A program made the translations under genes and the position numbers. Positions 56,591-64,000 of a DNA stretch of 64,000 nucleotides are shown piece by piece; the stretch's first letter is position 1, and every line of letters begins with the position of its first letter. The notes below the pieces were generated by a model that searched no databases, was not told the origin of the DNA, and saw only the letters and a program-made list of their open reading frames with translations. The stretch comes from Polaribacter sargassicola. Lineage in GTDB: Bacteria > Bacteroidota > Bacteroidia > Flavobacteriales > Flavobacteriaceae. The stretch is from NCBI RefSeq assembly GCF_021991835.1, contig NZ_JAHDAU010000004.1, positions 295,969-359,968 on the forward strand, given 5' to 3'.

Positions 56591-57735
56591 ACAATATCAA
56601 TAAATTTTGGTTTATTTTTTTTGGTTAAAACCCAATCATACAAATCTAACATTTGTTTAGCAACAGACTCCATAGAATAATTATTTTTTATTAATTCTCT
56701 TCCGTTTCTACCCAAAATTAATAATTCATCAGAAGATTTAGATATTGCATCTTCTAATGCCAATTTTAAAGGTGTTACCCCTAAATTTATCCACCAACCA
56801 CAATTATGTGTTTCTAAATCTTGCCACGGTGCTCCTTTAGTTGTTATTACAGGTGTGTAACTTGCCAACGCTTCTGCGATTACAATACCAAAATTTTCGC
56901 TAAAAGTTGGCAAAACAAATAAACTAGCTTCTCTAAATAATTTTATTTTTTCTTCTCCAAAAACAGGTTTTTTAATCTCTATTTGCGTGGTTAAATCATC
57001 AGAAATAATTTTCTCTTTTAAAGACTGTATATAAGCTTCATCTCCATTACCAACTATTTCTATTTTCCAATTCTTCCTGTCATCGTCATTAATTAATTTC
57101 CAAGCTTCTATTAAGTTTTCGATACCTTTTTTAATATGAATTCTAGACAAAAATAATATTTTTTTAGGATGCATTTCTTTTTGAGGTTCAACCTCTGGAA
57201 AATCATCTACATTTACACCGTTAGGTATCATTGCTATTGGGTTTTTAAACCCCAATTTCCTTATACTTTCAACTTCCATAGGTGCTGTTGCATGAAGACA
57301 TGATGCACCTGCTAAATCTTTGTATTGAAATAATTTTAACGCTAATTTCTTTTTAAACTTTGCTTGTGTTAAAGACCAGGTTTCTAACATCCCTCTTGGT
57401 GTTATAATATAAGGAACTCCTTTTTTTCTGGCTATTTTAGCCATGTAATGTACAGGCAACTCCCACAAACCATGACCATGAAATAATTTGGCTTTTGTTT
57501 TTTCTAATTCAACTATTAACTCTTTAGAATACCCTAACTTACCATAACTCAATAAGTTTATTTTACCTCTATTATTACTAAAATGAGTTGCAATAGGATT
57601 TTTACATTCTAAAGTACTTAATTCTATCTCAATATCTGATTTAGTATTATGAATCGCTTCTATTAAATGTGTAACACTTCTTGCGGGACCACCACTAGAA
57701 ACGTCTATTGTTGAAATTACATGATAAAAATTCAT
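56587..57735 (-). CDS. Family 4 glycosyltransferase
   Basis: A 382-residue GT-B enzyme. The N-terminal acceptor domain begins with FYHVISTIDVSSGGPARSV. The donor domain has KKILFLSRIHIKKGIENLIEAW and the EX7E-type motif in FSENFGIVIAEALASYTPVITT. It is cytoplasmic or peripheral. The linkage formed cannot be predicted. Its 3' end overlaps the WcaF gene by 4 bases. Confidence 0.92.
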   Translation of the reverse strand: MNFYHVISTIDVSSGGPARSVTHLIEAIHNTKSDIEIELSTLECKNPIATHFSNNRGKINLLSYGKLGYSKELIVELEKTKAKLFHGHGLWELPVHYMAKIARKKGVPYIITPRGMLETWSLTQAKFKKKLALKLFQYKDLAGASCLHATAPMEVESIRKLGFKNPIAMIPNGVNVDDFPEVEPQKEMHPKKILFLSRIHIKKGIENLIEAWKLINDDDRKNWKIEIVGNGDEAYIQSLKEKIISDDLTTQIEIKKPVFGEEKIKLFREASLFVLPTFSENFGIVIAEALASYTPVITTKGAPWQDLETHNCGWWINLGVTPLKLALEDAISKSSDELLILGRNGRELIKNNYSMESVAKQMLDLYDWVLTKKNKPKFIDIV

Positions 57736-57774
57736 GAGTTTTTATTTTATTAATCTTTTTCAGCTTTTTTCTAA

Positions 57775-58764
57775 TTACTTTTCTTCTGCTAACTCTTTAT
57801 AGATAGTTAGATAATCATTGGTAATTTTATCAATTTTAAATCTTTCTACATTTTCTAAACCTAACTGAATTAAGTTTTTTCTGCACTCACTGTCTTTTAT
57901 AATCTTACAAATACCTTCTCTTATAGAAGAAATACTTTTAGGATTTACTAAAAAAGCGCCATTTCCTGCAACTTCTTTCATTGCTCCTAAATTAGATGTT
58001 AATACAACTCTACCAATTGCTTGAGCTTCTATAATTGGCATTCCAAAACCTTCATAAGTAGATGCAAAACATAATAAATCGCAATTTTTATATGCTGCTA
58101 TAATTTTATCAAAAGGAATAAAAAATTCATTAAAATATTTTATTTCTAACTTTTCTAATAACTGCTTTTGTTCTTCTGTTAGCTTACCAATAATATGTAA
58201 TTCACAAGAAATACCTTCTAAAGATTTAATTGTATTCTCTAAATTTTTATTAGACTTTGTTCCTATCAATAAAATTTTAGGGCATAAAGAATTAAACTCT
58301 TTAGGTACATATTTTAATTCTTCCTTTACAGGGTTATATACAATTTGAATTTTCTTTTTTGCAAAAGGAATTACATCTATTAACTCTTTCTTAGAAAACT
58401 CTGAAATTACAGTTATTTTATTTACAAACAATGCAGGAATCCAAAACCAAAAAATTTTCATTATAAAAACTTTTATTTTGTTTCCTTTAAGAGTAGAACC
58501 TACATCATGAATTGTTAGTATTGATTTGCCTTTTAAACCAATTGCAACATAATTGATATGACCTGTAATATGATTTATTTTGCCGCTTTCTTTTTTAGCA
58601 TATTTAAGATTCTTAAATATATTTTTAAAGTTAATTCTCCCATAAGGCATTTCTACTTTTTCTACAGAAACTAAAGCAGCTAATTTTACAGAAATGGCAT
58701 TAAACAATTCTTCTATGCTATTAAATTGAGGTTCTTTTTTTCTAAAAAAATACTTTACTTTCAT
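57775..58764 (-). CDS. Family 4 glycosyltransferase
   Basis: A 329-residue GT-B enzyme, shorter than its neighbour. The visible donor-site motifs are KILLIGTKSNKNLENTI and CFASTYEGFGMPIIEAQAIGRVVLTSNLGAMKEV, in two pieces, with the paired glutamates. The N-terminal half is less typical (YINGHINYVAIGLKG-like region with ILTIHDVG). The start shares one base with the stop of the polymerase-like gene (58764). Confidence 0.9.
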   Translation of the reverse strand: MKVKYFFRKKEPQFNSIEELFNAISVKLAALVSVEKVEMPYGRINFKNIFKNLKYAKKESGKINHITGHINYVAIGLKGKSILTIHDVGSTLKGNKIKVFIMKIFWFWIPALFVNKITVISEFSKKELIDVIPFAKKKIQIVYNPVKEELKYVPKEFNSLCPKILLIGTKSNKNLENTIKSLEGISCELHIIGKLTEEQKQLLEKLEIKYFNEFFIPFDKIIAAYKNCDLLCFASTYEGFGMPIIEAQAIGRVVLTSNLGAMKEVAGNGAFLVNPKSISSIREGICKIIKDSECRKNLIQLGLENVERFKIDKITNDYLTIYKELAEEK

Positions 58765-60017
58765 TAAACTTCCCAGTTAAAATATTTTCTAGAAATAAAA
58801 AAGAATAATGCTACCACAAAACTTGCTTTTACTAAATGGTTTAATGCAACAAACAACTCTGTTTCTGCTTTTACTACTTGCAAAAACAATAAAGGCACAA
58901 AAATTAATAATAAAGGATGTTCTATACAAAAATCGACTATTTTTATCCAATACCAGCTAAGAAACAAAGCCCAAGCCATCATAAAAACAATACCACCAAA
59001 CATACCATAATTTGCATAGCCTTCTCCCACAAGACTAATACCCATAGATGTACCATGTCCTAAAATAAAACCTGTAAATTTTTCAAAATTTTCTTTACCT
59101 CCTGCAAGCTTTTTATTTTTACTTAAAAAACGAGGCAACAATGTTCCTTCAATAGCCGTAACAACCGTTTCTCCTTCTGCATAAGGCTCGCTTTCTGGAA
59201 CATAATCCATTACAGAAGAAATATGCCATCCTTGGTTTAATCTTACATTTAATTTATTTAAATTTTTATCATCAGAAAAATAAGAATCACTCACTGTTCC
59301 TTCTAACGTATTTAAAAACAATTCTACTCTGTTACCATTATAACCTTTCCAAACAACTTCTCTAAAAGAAGCTTTTACCATTTGTATAATAACAACACAA
59401 GCTAATCCTCCACCTATTAATAACAGCTTAGTTTTTAAGGTTGGTTTATTTTTTAAAGCCCAAATTAAAAATAAGAACATACCCCATAAAATAAGATCAT
59501 GAAACATGGCACTCCTTAAAGAATTAAGCAATAAATACATTAACGAACCATAGAAAAATAATCTATCAATTCTATTTTCTGAAAACAATAATACACCTGC
59601 ACCAACAAACTTAAATAAAGAAATAAGGTATAAGAAAAATAATAAACTAGGTGGTGCAAAATTTTTGAGCACATCTGCAACAACACCAACTAACAATAAG
59701 TACCTACCATATGAAACATAGTTAGAAAAATCAAAATCTAAAGTAAGCTTATATTGTTTTGTTCTTATTAATAAAATAATAGCAAAACCTAAAAATGCAG
59801 GTACTACATAAGACATATAAGTTTGCTCATCTACCCTCATAAAATACTTAAAATCTTTTACAGATAATAAGTAAGAGTTATAAGCACCAACAATCCATTG
59901 TAAACCCGCAATAAGTAACATTAACTCTATTACAGGTAAACTTTTACCAATCTCGTTAAAAAACCTAATAGCAGTATAGGCTACAAATAAGACTCCTAAA
60001 ATTGACCAAAAATACAT
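58764..60017 (-). CDS. Multi-spanning membrane protein, probable repeat-unit polymerase (Wzy-like)
   Basis: A 417-residue protein with about ten to twelve hydrophobic helices and a larger extracytoplasmic loop around 215-300 (NRVELFLNTLEGTVSDSYFSDDKNLNKLN in two parts, ending near the motif GHGTSMGISLVGEGYANYGMFGG). Helix number, loop and gene context fit a Wzy polymerase that joins repeat units in the periplasm. Wzy proteins share little sequence, so the call rests on topology and neighbours. No Wzx flippase gene was found in the window. Confidence 0.68.
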   Translation of the reverse strand: MYFWSILGVLFVAYTAIRFFNEIGKSLPVIELMLLIAGLQWIVGAYNSYLLSVKDFKYFMRVDEQTYMSYVVPAFLGFAIILLIRTKQYKLTLDFDFSNYVSYGRYLLLVGVVADVLKNFAPPSLLFFLYLISLFKFVGAGVLLFSENRIDRLFFYGSLMYLLLNSLRSAMFHDLILWGMFLFLIWALKNKPTLKTKLLLIGGGLACVVIIQMVKASFREVVWKGYNGNRVELFLNTLEGTVSDSYFSDDKNLNKLNVRLNQGWHISSVMDYVPESEPYAEGETVVTAIEGTLLPRFLSKNKKLAGGKENFEKFTGFILGHGTSMGISLVGEGYANYGMFGGIVFMMAWALFLSWYWIKIVDFCIEHPLLLIFVPLLFLQVVKAETELFVALNHLVKASFVVALFFFISRKYFNWEV

Positions 60018-60021
60018 GTAT

Positions 60022-61137
60022 CTATAAAATTAAAGTATTAATATAAGGTATATAAACAAACTCAGCAAAAAATTGTTGATGATCTTCTGTTGTTAATTTA
60101 GTTGAATTTAATAAAGCTGTAGTATTAATATCTGTAAAATTAACTGATAAAATTCTTGGACTAGTTTGTTTATTATAATCTCTTATACCTAACATTTTAT
60201 CTGAATACCATACTTCTAAACCACATGCCATATATTCAAATAATTTATTAGGTGCGTTAAATTTATAATTATCTGTACTAGCTTTATACAAAATTACTCC
60301 AACATTATATTTCGGAAGCAATTTAGGCATTTCATTATACTCAACACCTTTTTGATTGAAATTAATCCACTTAGAATTTAATTTAATTAAATAATCTATT
60401 GTGTCTTGGTGTAAATTGTAGGCATAAATATCAAAAATAACTTTTCCATTTTGTTTTTCTACCCACTCACAATATTCTTGTATATATGTATCTTTTAAAG
60501 ATAAAGAACCAACGTATACTGTTTTTATAACTTCTGTATTTAACGCTACTTTATCAACCTTTTCATTCCATGATTTTGCCGGATAATTAGGCAATTCTAA
60601 CATTTTATCTTTAGAAACCATTGGATTATCCTTTAAAAACAAAGCAATTCTATCTTTGTTTGTTTGAGAAATATTTACTGCTTTCTGATACAAAAAAGAT
60701 TGTTCTTGTTTATGATATAATTTTACCAATTTCATTCCATTTTTATACCAATTGCTAGAAGCATATTCATGATAATGAATGTATAATTTTGTGTTATTAC
60801 CAAACAATTTAAAATACCAGTAAACTGGACCAACAGAATAACTCTCATAATACAAAATAGCATCTGGACGTAACACACATAATTTAAAAAACACATAAAG
60901 ATTGAACAAAATGTATTTAAATAACCTAATAATTATGTGTTCCTTTTCTTTTGGTGCAGAAACCCTAAAAATAGCATCTAAACTATTATTAGTATATGCC
61001 TTTCTATCTTTGTTATTATGTGTAGAAAACACTTGTGTTTTAACAGTATTACTTTCTGAAATACAGTTAAGTAAATTAGTTACCGGCGGATAAAACTCTA
61101 AGGGTAAATAATGGACAACAGCTAATTTCTTTTTCAT
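60022..61137 (-). CDS. Glycosyltransferase-like protein (GT-B fold)
   Basis: A 371-residue protein. The N-terminal region (LAVVHYLPLEFYPPVTNLLN) and the later LFEYMACGLEVWYSDKMLGIRD region resemble GT4-like GT-B transferases, where an Asn/Phe-Glu pair contacts the donor. A hydrophobic stretch near 68-90 (LFKYILFNLYVFFKLCVLRP) may anchor it to the membrane. It overlaps the upstream gene by 4 bases. The donor and acceptor are unknown. Confidence 0.78.
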   Translation of the reverse strand: MKKKLAVVHYLPLEFYPPVTNLLNCISESNTVKTQVFSTHNNKDRKAYTNNSLDAIFRVSAPKEKEHIIIRLFKYILFNLYVFFKLCVLRPDAILYYESYSVGPVYWYFKLFGNNTKLYIHYHEYASSNWYKNGMKLVKLYHKQEQSFLYQKAVNISQTNKDRIALFLKDNPMVSKDKMLELPNYPAKSWNEKVDKVALNTEVIKTVYVGSLSLKDTYIQEYCEWVEKQNGKVIFDIYAYNLHQDTIDYLIKLNSKWINFNQKGVEYNEMPKLLPKYNVGVILYKASTDNYKFNAPNKLFEYMACGLEVWYSDKMLGIRDYNKQTSPRILSVNFTDINTTALLNSTKLTTEDHQQFFAEFVYIPYINTLIL

Positions 61138-62162
61138 TTTAAAACTTTTTTCACTAATTTTTTTAATATAGCTTCATAAAAATATCCATCTTCATGTACT
61201 CGTTTATATCCTTTTTCAGAAATATTTTTTAATTCAGTTTTATTCTTAAAAAGGAATTTTACTTTCTTAACAAGTTCTTCTTTTGAAGTATAAAAAACTA
61301 CCTCATCTTCTTTATAAAAAGAGGCAATTTCATCATTATATTCTGTTAACAAAACAGTACCGCACGCCGGAATCTCAAAAGTTCTAGTAGTGTGTTGTTC
61401 TGGAAATTTTTTAGACAATGCTCCCCAAGCAACTACAGAGCTTGATATAAATTTAGAATATTCTTCATTCATTAATTTTTGTCCTACAAAAGAAAACAAT
61501 GGATTGTTTTTATGCTTTTCGATGAATTTTTCCCATCCAAAGCCTGCAATTTTTATTTTTATACCTTCAGTTAATAATGCTTCCATTATAATAAATCGAG
61601 AAGGTTCTGCTAAACCTATAAACGCAACACTATCCTCTTTATCTTTAAATTCAACTTTTGGCTTATGATTTTCTTTAGAAAAACCTTGTGTTGTTAATAT
61701 CAGTTTATCTGCATTAATTCTCTTTAAATATTCTTCTTTTTCTGGTGATTTTGTTGTTATTACATAATCATACAAATACATTGTATTGTAAAACATCTTA
61801 GATTGATTTTCATAAAAAGCCATATCTGGCGTAAAATGAACCAATTTTACAGCTATTTTTCTTAAACTATTAATCGTTTTTTTATTTACAAAAACTCCTT
61901 TATCAACCCAAATTAAATCGAACTTGGTTTTATTCTCTATAGAGTTTAACTTTTCTTGTACAAAAGTATTTGTATTATTAATTAATGGACCTATTTTAAA
62001 TCTAAACCCAAAACTTCTTAATAATTTAGATGTTTTATAAAAAGGAATATGCGTATCAATTACCATAAATTCTTCTACATTATTGATAATTGATTTTAAT
62101 TGATCTGCACGCATTTTACTTGTTGTGCCTTCGGAATATTGCCCTACGTATAATACTTTCAA
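61134..62162 (-). CDS. CgeB-like glycosyltransferase family protein
   Basis: A 342-residue protein with the CgeB/Glyco_trans_1_2 layout: N-terminal MKVLYVGQYSEGTTSKMRAD, a middle section KFDLIWVDKGVF, and the C-terminal donor-site motif HTTRTFEIPACGTVLLTEYN followed by YTSKEELVKKVKFLF. These enzymes are GT-B transferases of poorly known specificity. The gene ends with an ATGA overlap with the next gene and begins 2 bases after the SGNH-like gene. Confidence 0.85.
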   Translation of the reverse strand: MKVLYVGQYSEGTTSKMRADQLKSIINNVEEFMVIDTHIPFYKTSKLLRSFGFRFKIGPLINNTNTFVQEKLNSIENKTKFDLIWVDKGVFVNKKTINSLRKIAVKLVHFTPDMAFYENQSKMFYNTMYLYDYVITTKSPEKEEYLKRINADKLILTTQGFSKENHKPKVEFKDKEDSVAFIGLAEPSRFIIMEALLTEGIKIKIAGFGWEKFIEKHKNNPLFSFVGQKLMNEEYSKFISSSVVAWGALSKKFPEQHTTRTFEIPACGTVLLTEYNDEIASFYKEDEVVFYTSKEELVKKVKFLFKNKTELKNISEKGYKRVHEDGYFYEAILKKLVKKVLK

Positions 62163-62164
62163 AA

Positions 62165-63163
62165 TTATTGTTTTAATTTTTGATTAACAATTAAACTAAA
62201 TTTAGACGCACCTCTATCATTTAAATGAGACTTATCTCCAAAATATCCATCTTTATAATAACTTAAATCACTATTAAAAATAAAATTTGGATACTTTGAT
62301 TTTAAAGTAGCAAAATATTTATTGTAACTAGATTTAAAATCTAAAGAAACATTTTTGTACGAAGTTTCATTAAAAGGTACATTTATATAAAACACTTTAA
62401 TATTATTATTCTTAGCTAAATCTAACAATTTAATTAACGCATTAGAAATAGCTAAATTAGGTGTAAATTTATTTAAATTCCCTTTAGCTTCTTCATTTAA
62501 ATCACTAGATGATTTTTCTTTACCATATAAGTGATACCCTTTATTTTTAACAACGTCTTCATAAAAAAGATTATTTTTATTACCTCTTAGAAACTTTGAA
62601 TTTGTAATTTCTGTTTGATAATACAAAGGCCATTTTAAGAGTATTAAATACGATTTTAATATTGTTAATGTGTTTTCTAAATTAGACATTTGCCTTTGTT
62701 CTTTTCTAGGTTTCCAGAAAGTTAATTTATCTTCATTTAAATCATTAAAAACTTCATTAACATTTTTAAATTTCAATAAAGAAAGTTTTAAAGAATGTGA
62801 AAAAAAATGCTCGGATGATAAAAAGTGAGTTGCACCATAAGAAACAATTAATGTATCTATTTTTATGTTTTTATCTAACATCTCTTTTAGTATAAAATAC
62901 CCTTCTATAGATGACGATCCTCCTAAAGACAAATTAAGTAACTTGGTATCTATTAAATTAGGTTTTATACCTGCTTCTGCCCTACTATCTCCTATAATAA
63001 AGTTTTTATAACTATTTTCTTTACCTGCTTTTACTGCTTTTATAAATTTTACTGCAGAGTATGTCGGATCCATATATTTAGATGGAAAAATGATAACAAT
63101 TAAAGTTGCAATAACATAAGTTATAAACAATAATAGCAGTGTATTTAATATAAATTTTTTCAT
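62165..63163 (-). CDS. SGNH-hydrolase-like membrane-anchored protein, MBOAT partner
   Basis: A 332-residue protein with one N-terminal membrane helix (about 7-27) and an extracytoplasmic domain. The candidate nucleophile is S60 in FIIGDSRAEAG, and the C-terminal pair D310/H313 lies in FGDKSHLNDRGASKFS. This is the DxxH pattern of SGNH acyl-transfer proteins such as AlgJ/AlgX, with the usual GDS motif read as GDSR. It starts 4 bases after the MBOAT gene, so the two probably pass acyl groups to a surface glycan. I do not know a specific family name. Confidence 0.72.
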   Translation of the reverse strand: MKKFILNTLLLLFITYVIATLIVIIFPSKYMDPTYSAVKFIKAVKAGKENSYKNFIIGDSRAEAGIKPNLIDTKLLNLSLGGSSSIEGYFILKEMLDKNIKIDTLIVSYGATHFLSSEHFFSHSLKLSLLKFKNVNEVFNDLNEDKLTFWKPRKEQRQMSNLENTLTILKSYLILLKWPLYYQTEITNSKFLRGNKNNLFYEDVVKNKGYHLYGKEKSSSDLNEEAKGNLNKFTPNLAISNALIKLLDLAKNNNIKVFYINVPFNETSYKNVSLDFKSSYNKYFATLKSKYPNFIFNSDLSYYKDGYFGDKSHLNDRGASKFSLIVNQKLKQ

Positions 63164-63167
63164 AATA

Positions 63168-64000
63168 TTAAAATTGAAAATAAATAAACTCCTTGCCTGA
63201 GCTATGATTTAAATAGATAATAATTGCTAAAAAGACATAAAAACTATATCTACTCAATTTATTTTTAAGAGAATTCAACTCCATTATTGCATATTGTTGA
63301 TTACGACCATTCCACTCTATAAATAGAAATAACATTATTATTAATATTGTTGTTGTCGGAAAAATTGATGTTTTTTCAAAAAAGCTTAAAGACAATATTT
63401 CATTTACAATTTGTAAAGCTTGAGACATATTTTCTGACCTAAAAAATATCCAAGCAAAAACTGTTAAACAAAAAGTAATTAGCATAGAAATAAACTCTCT
63501 TAAACTAGGCAGATATTTACCTTTTGCTACAATTTCTATATTATTTCTGTTATTTTTTGTAAGCATAATGGGTAGAAAATAAACGGCGTTTAATAATCCC
63601 CAAACTATAAATGTCCAATTAGCGCCGTGCCAAAAACCACTTACTATAAATATGATAAATGTATTTCTAACTTTCATCCAAGTGCCGCCTCGGCTTCCTC
63701 CTAAAGGAATGTATAAATAATCTCTAAACCATGTGGATAAAGAAATGTGCCAACGTCTCCAAAACTCTGCCATATCTCTTGAAAAGTAAGGAAAAGCAAA
63801 ATTCTGTTTTAAATCGAATCCAAAAAGACGTGATGTACCTATAGCAATGTCTGAATATCCAGAGAAATCTCCATAAATCTGAAACGTGAAAAATATTGCT
63901 CCTAAGAACAATGTACTTCCGTTCATTTCTGCCGAATTATTAAATATTTGATTGGCAAATTCTGCACAATTATCGGCAATTACTATTTTCTTGAATAATC
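63168..64000 (-). CDS. MBOAT family O-acyltransferase (AlgI/DltB-like), 3' part
   Basis: This gene runs off the right edge. The frame is open to base 64000: residues LFKKIVIADNCAEFANQIF precede the ATG at 63926, which is internal and not the real start. About 277 C-terminal residues are present. Family features are FQIYGDFSGYSDIAIGTSRL, FWRRWHISLSTWFRDYLYIPLGGSRGG (in two parts) and the catalytic histidine in VSGFWHGANWTFIVWG. MBOAT proteins carry acetyl or other acyl groups across the membrane onto polysaccharide, usually with an SGNH partner as found next door. Roughly the first 200 residues are missing. Confidence 0.93.
   Translation of the reverse strand, partial: LFKKIVIADNCAEFANQIFNNSAEMNGSTLFLGAIFFTFQIYGDFSGYSDIAIGTSRLFGFDLKQNFAFPYFSRDMAEFWRRWHISLSTWFRDYLYIPLGGSRGGTWMKVRNTFIIFIVSGFWHGANWTFIVWGLLNAVYFLPIMLTKNNRNNIEIVAKGKYLPSLREFISMLITFCLTVFAWIFFRSENMSQALQIVNEILSLSFFEKTSIFPTTTILIIMLFLFIEWNGRNQQYAIMELNSLKNKLSRYSFYVFLAIIIYLNHSSGKEFIYFQF

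Noticed and set aside
63168..63926. MBOAT gene taken as complete with a start at 63926
   Set aside because: The frame stays open to the window edge and the residues before this ATG match the family, so the ATG is internal and the gene is partial.

Overview
The window is low-GC DNA from a member of the Flavobacteriaceae (Bacteroidota). This rests on type IX secretion/gliding genes (gldJ, porU, porV), a SusC/SusD outer-membrane pair with a propeller-type regulator, a fused cytochrome c maturation protein, leaderless-looking starts without Shine-Dalgarno sequences, and several matches to the Bacteroidota -7 box TAnnTTTG. A marine Polaribacter/Tenacibaculum-like genus is my guess; genus cannot be fixed from this sequence alone. 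I saw no tRNA, rRNA, CRISPR array, insertion sequence or phage gene, and no gene-free stretch longer than 300 bases.

Layout. 1-9.1 kb is housekeeping: the start of a 7TM-HD phosphohydrolase gene, a thiolase, an NlpC/P60 hydrolase, a gyrA-TPR operon and clpC. 9.2-10.3 kb is an S58 peptidase. 10.4-22.2 kb is the main accessory locus: a 1271-residue regulator built like a hybrid two-component system, SusC, SusD, a lipoprotein alkaline phosphatase, and a phosphodiesterase-like/alkaline phosphatase fusion. No glycoside hydrolase, lyase or sulfatase is present, so this looks like a polysaccharide-utilisation-type locus re-purposed for a phosphorylated or phosphodiester substrate. 22.4-25.3 kb is a GH3-type acyl-adenylase and an aldehyde dehydrogenase. 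25.5-27.5 kb is a radical SAM/DUF4130 gene pair of the putative DNA repair type, facing a small HExxH metalloprotease gene. 28.2-32 kb holds the fused ResB/CcsA protein and a small membrane protein.

32.1-46.1 kb is mostly on the minus strand: a LysM/periplasmic-binding lipoprotein and guaA, a KAS III enzyme, a truncated hemoglobin, cytidine deaminase, porV and porU; then gldJ and murF on the plus strand and an N-acetylglucosamine kinase-like gene on the minus strand. 46.3 kb to the end is a surface polysaccharide locus. A PHP-type tyrosine phosphatase on the plus strand faces a minus-strand run that starts beyond the right edge: MBOAT acyltransferase, SGNH-like partner, several glycosyltransferases, a polymerase-like membrane protein, a WcaF-type acetyltransferase, an SDR, a WecA-like initiating transferase, a DegT aminotransferase, a FlaA1/PglF-type dehydratase, Wza and the Wzc tyrosine kinase.

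The most interesting observations are these. (1) The regulator of the phosphatase locus keeps its sensor and AraC domains but has lost both phosphorelay acceptors: the H-box His is replaced by Ser804 and the receiver Asp by Tyr1069. (2) Just upstream of susC there is a perfect 15-base palindrome with a repeated half-site 33 bases away. (3) The SusCD-plus-phosphatase gene content itself suggests a dedicated organophosphate uptake system.
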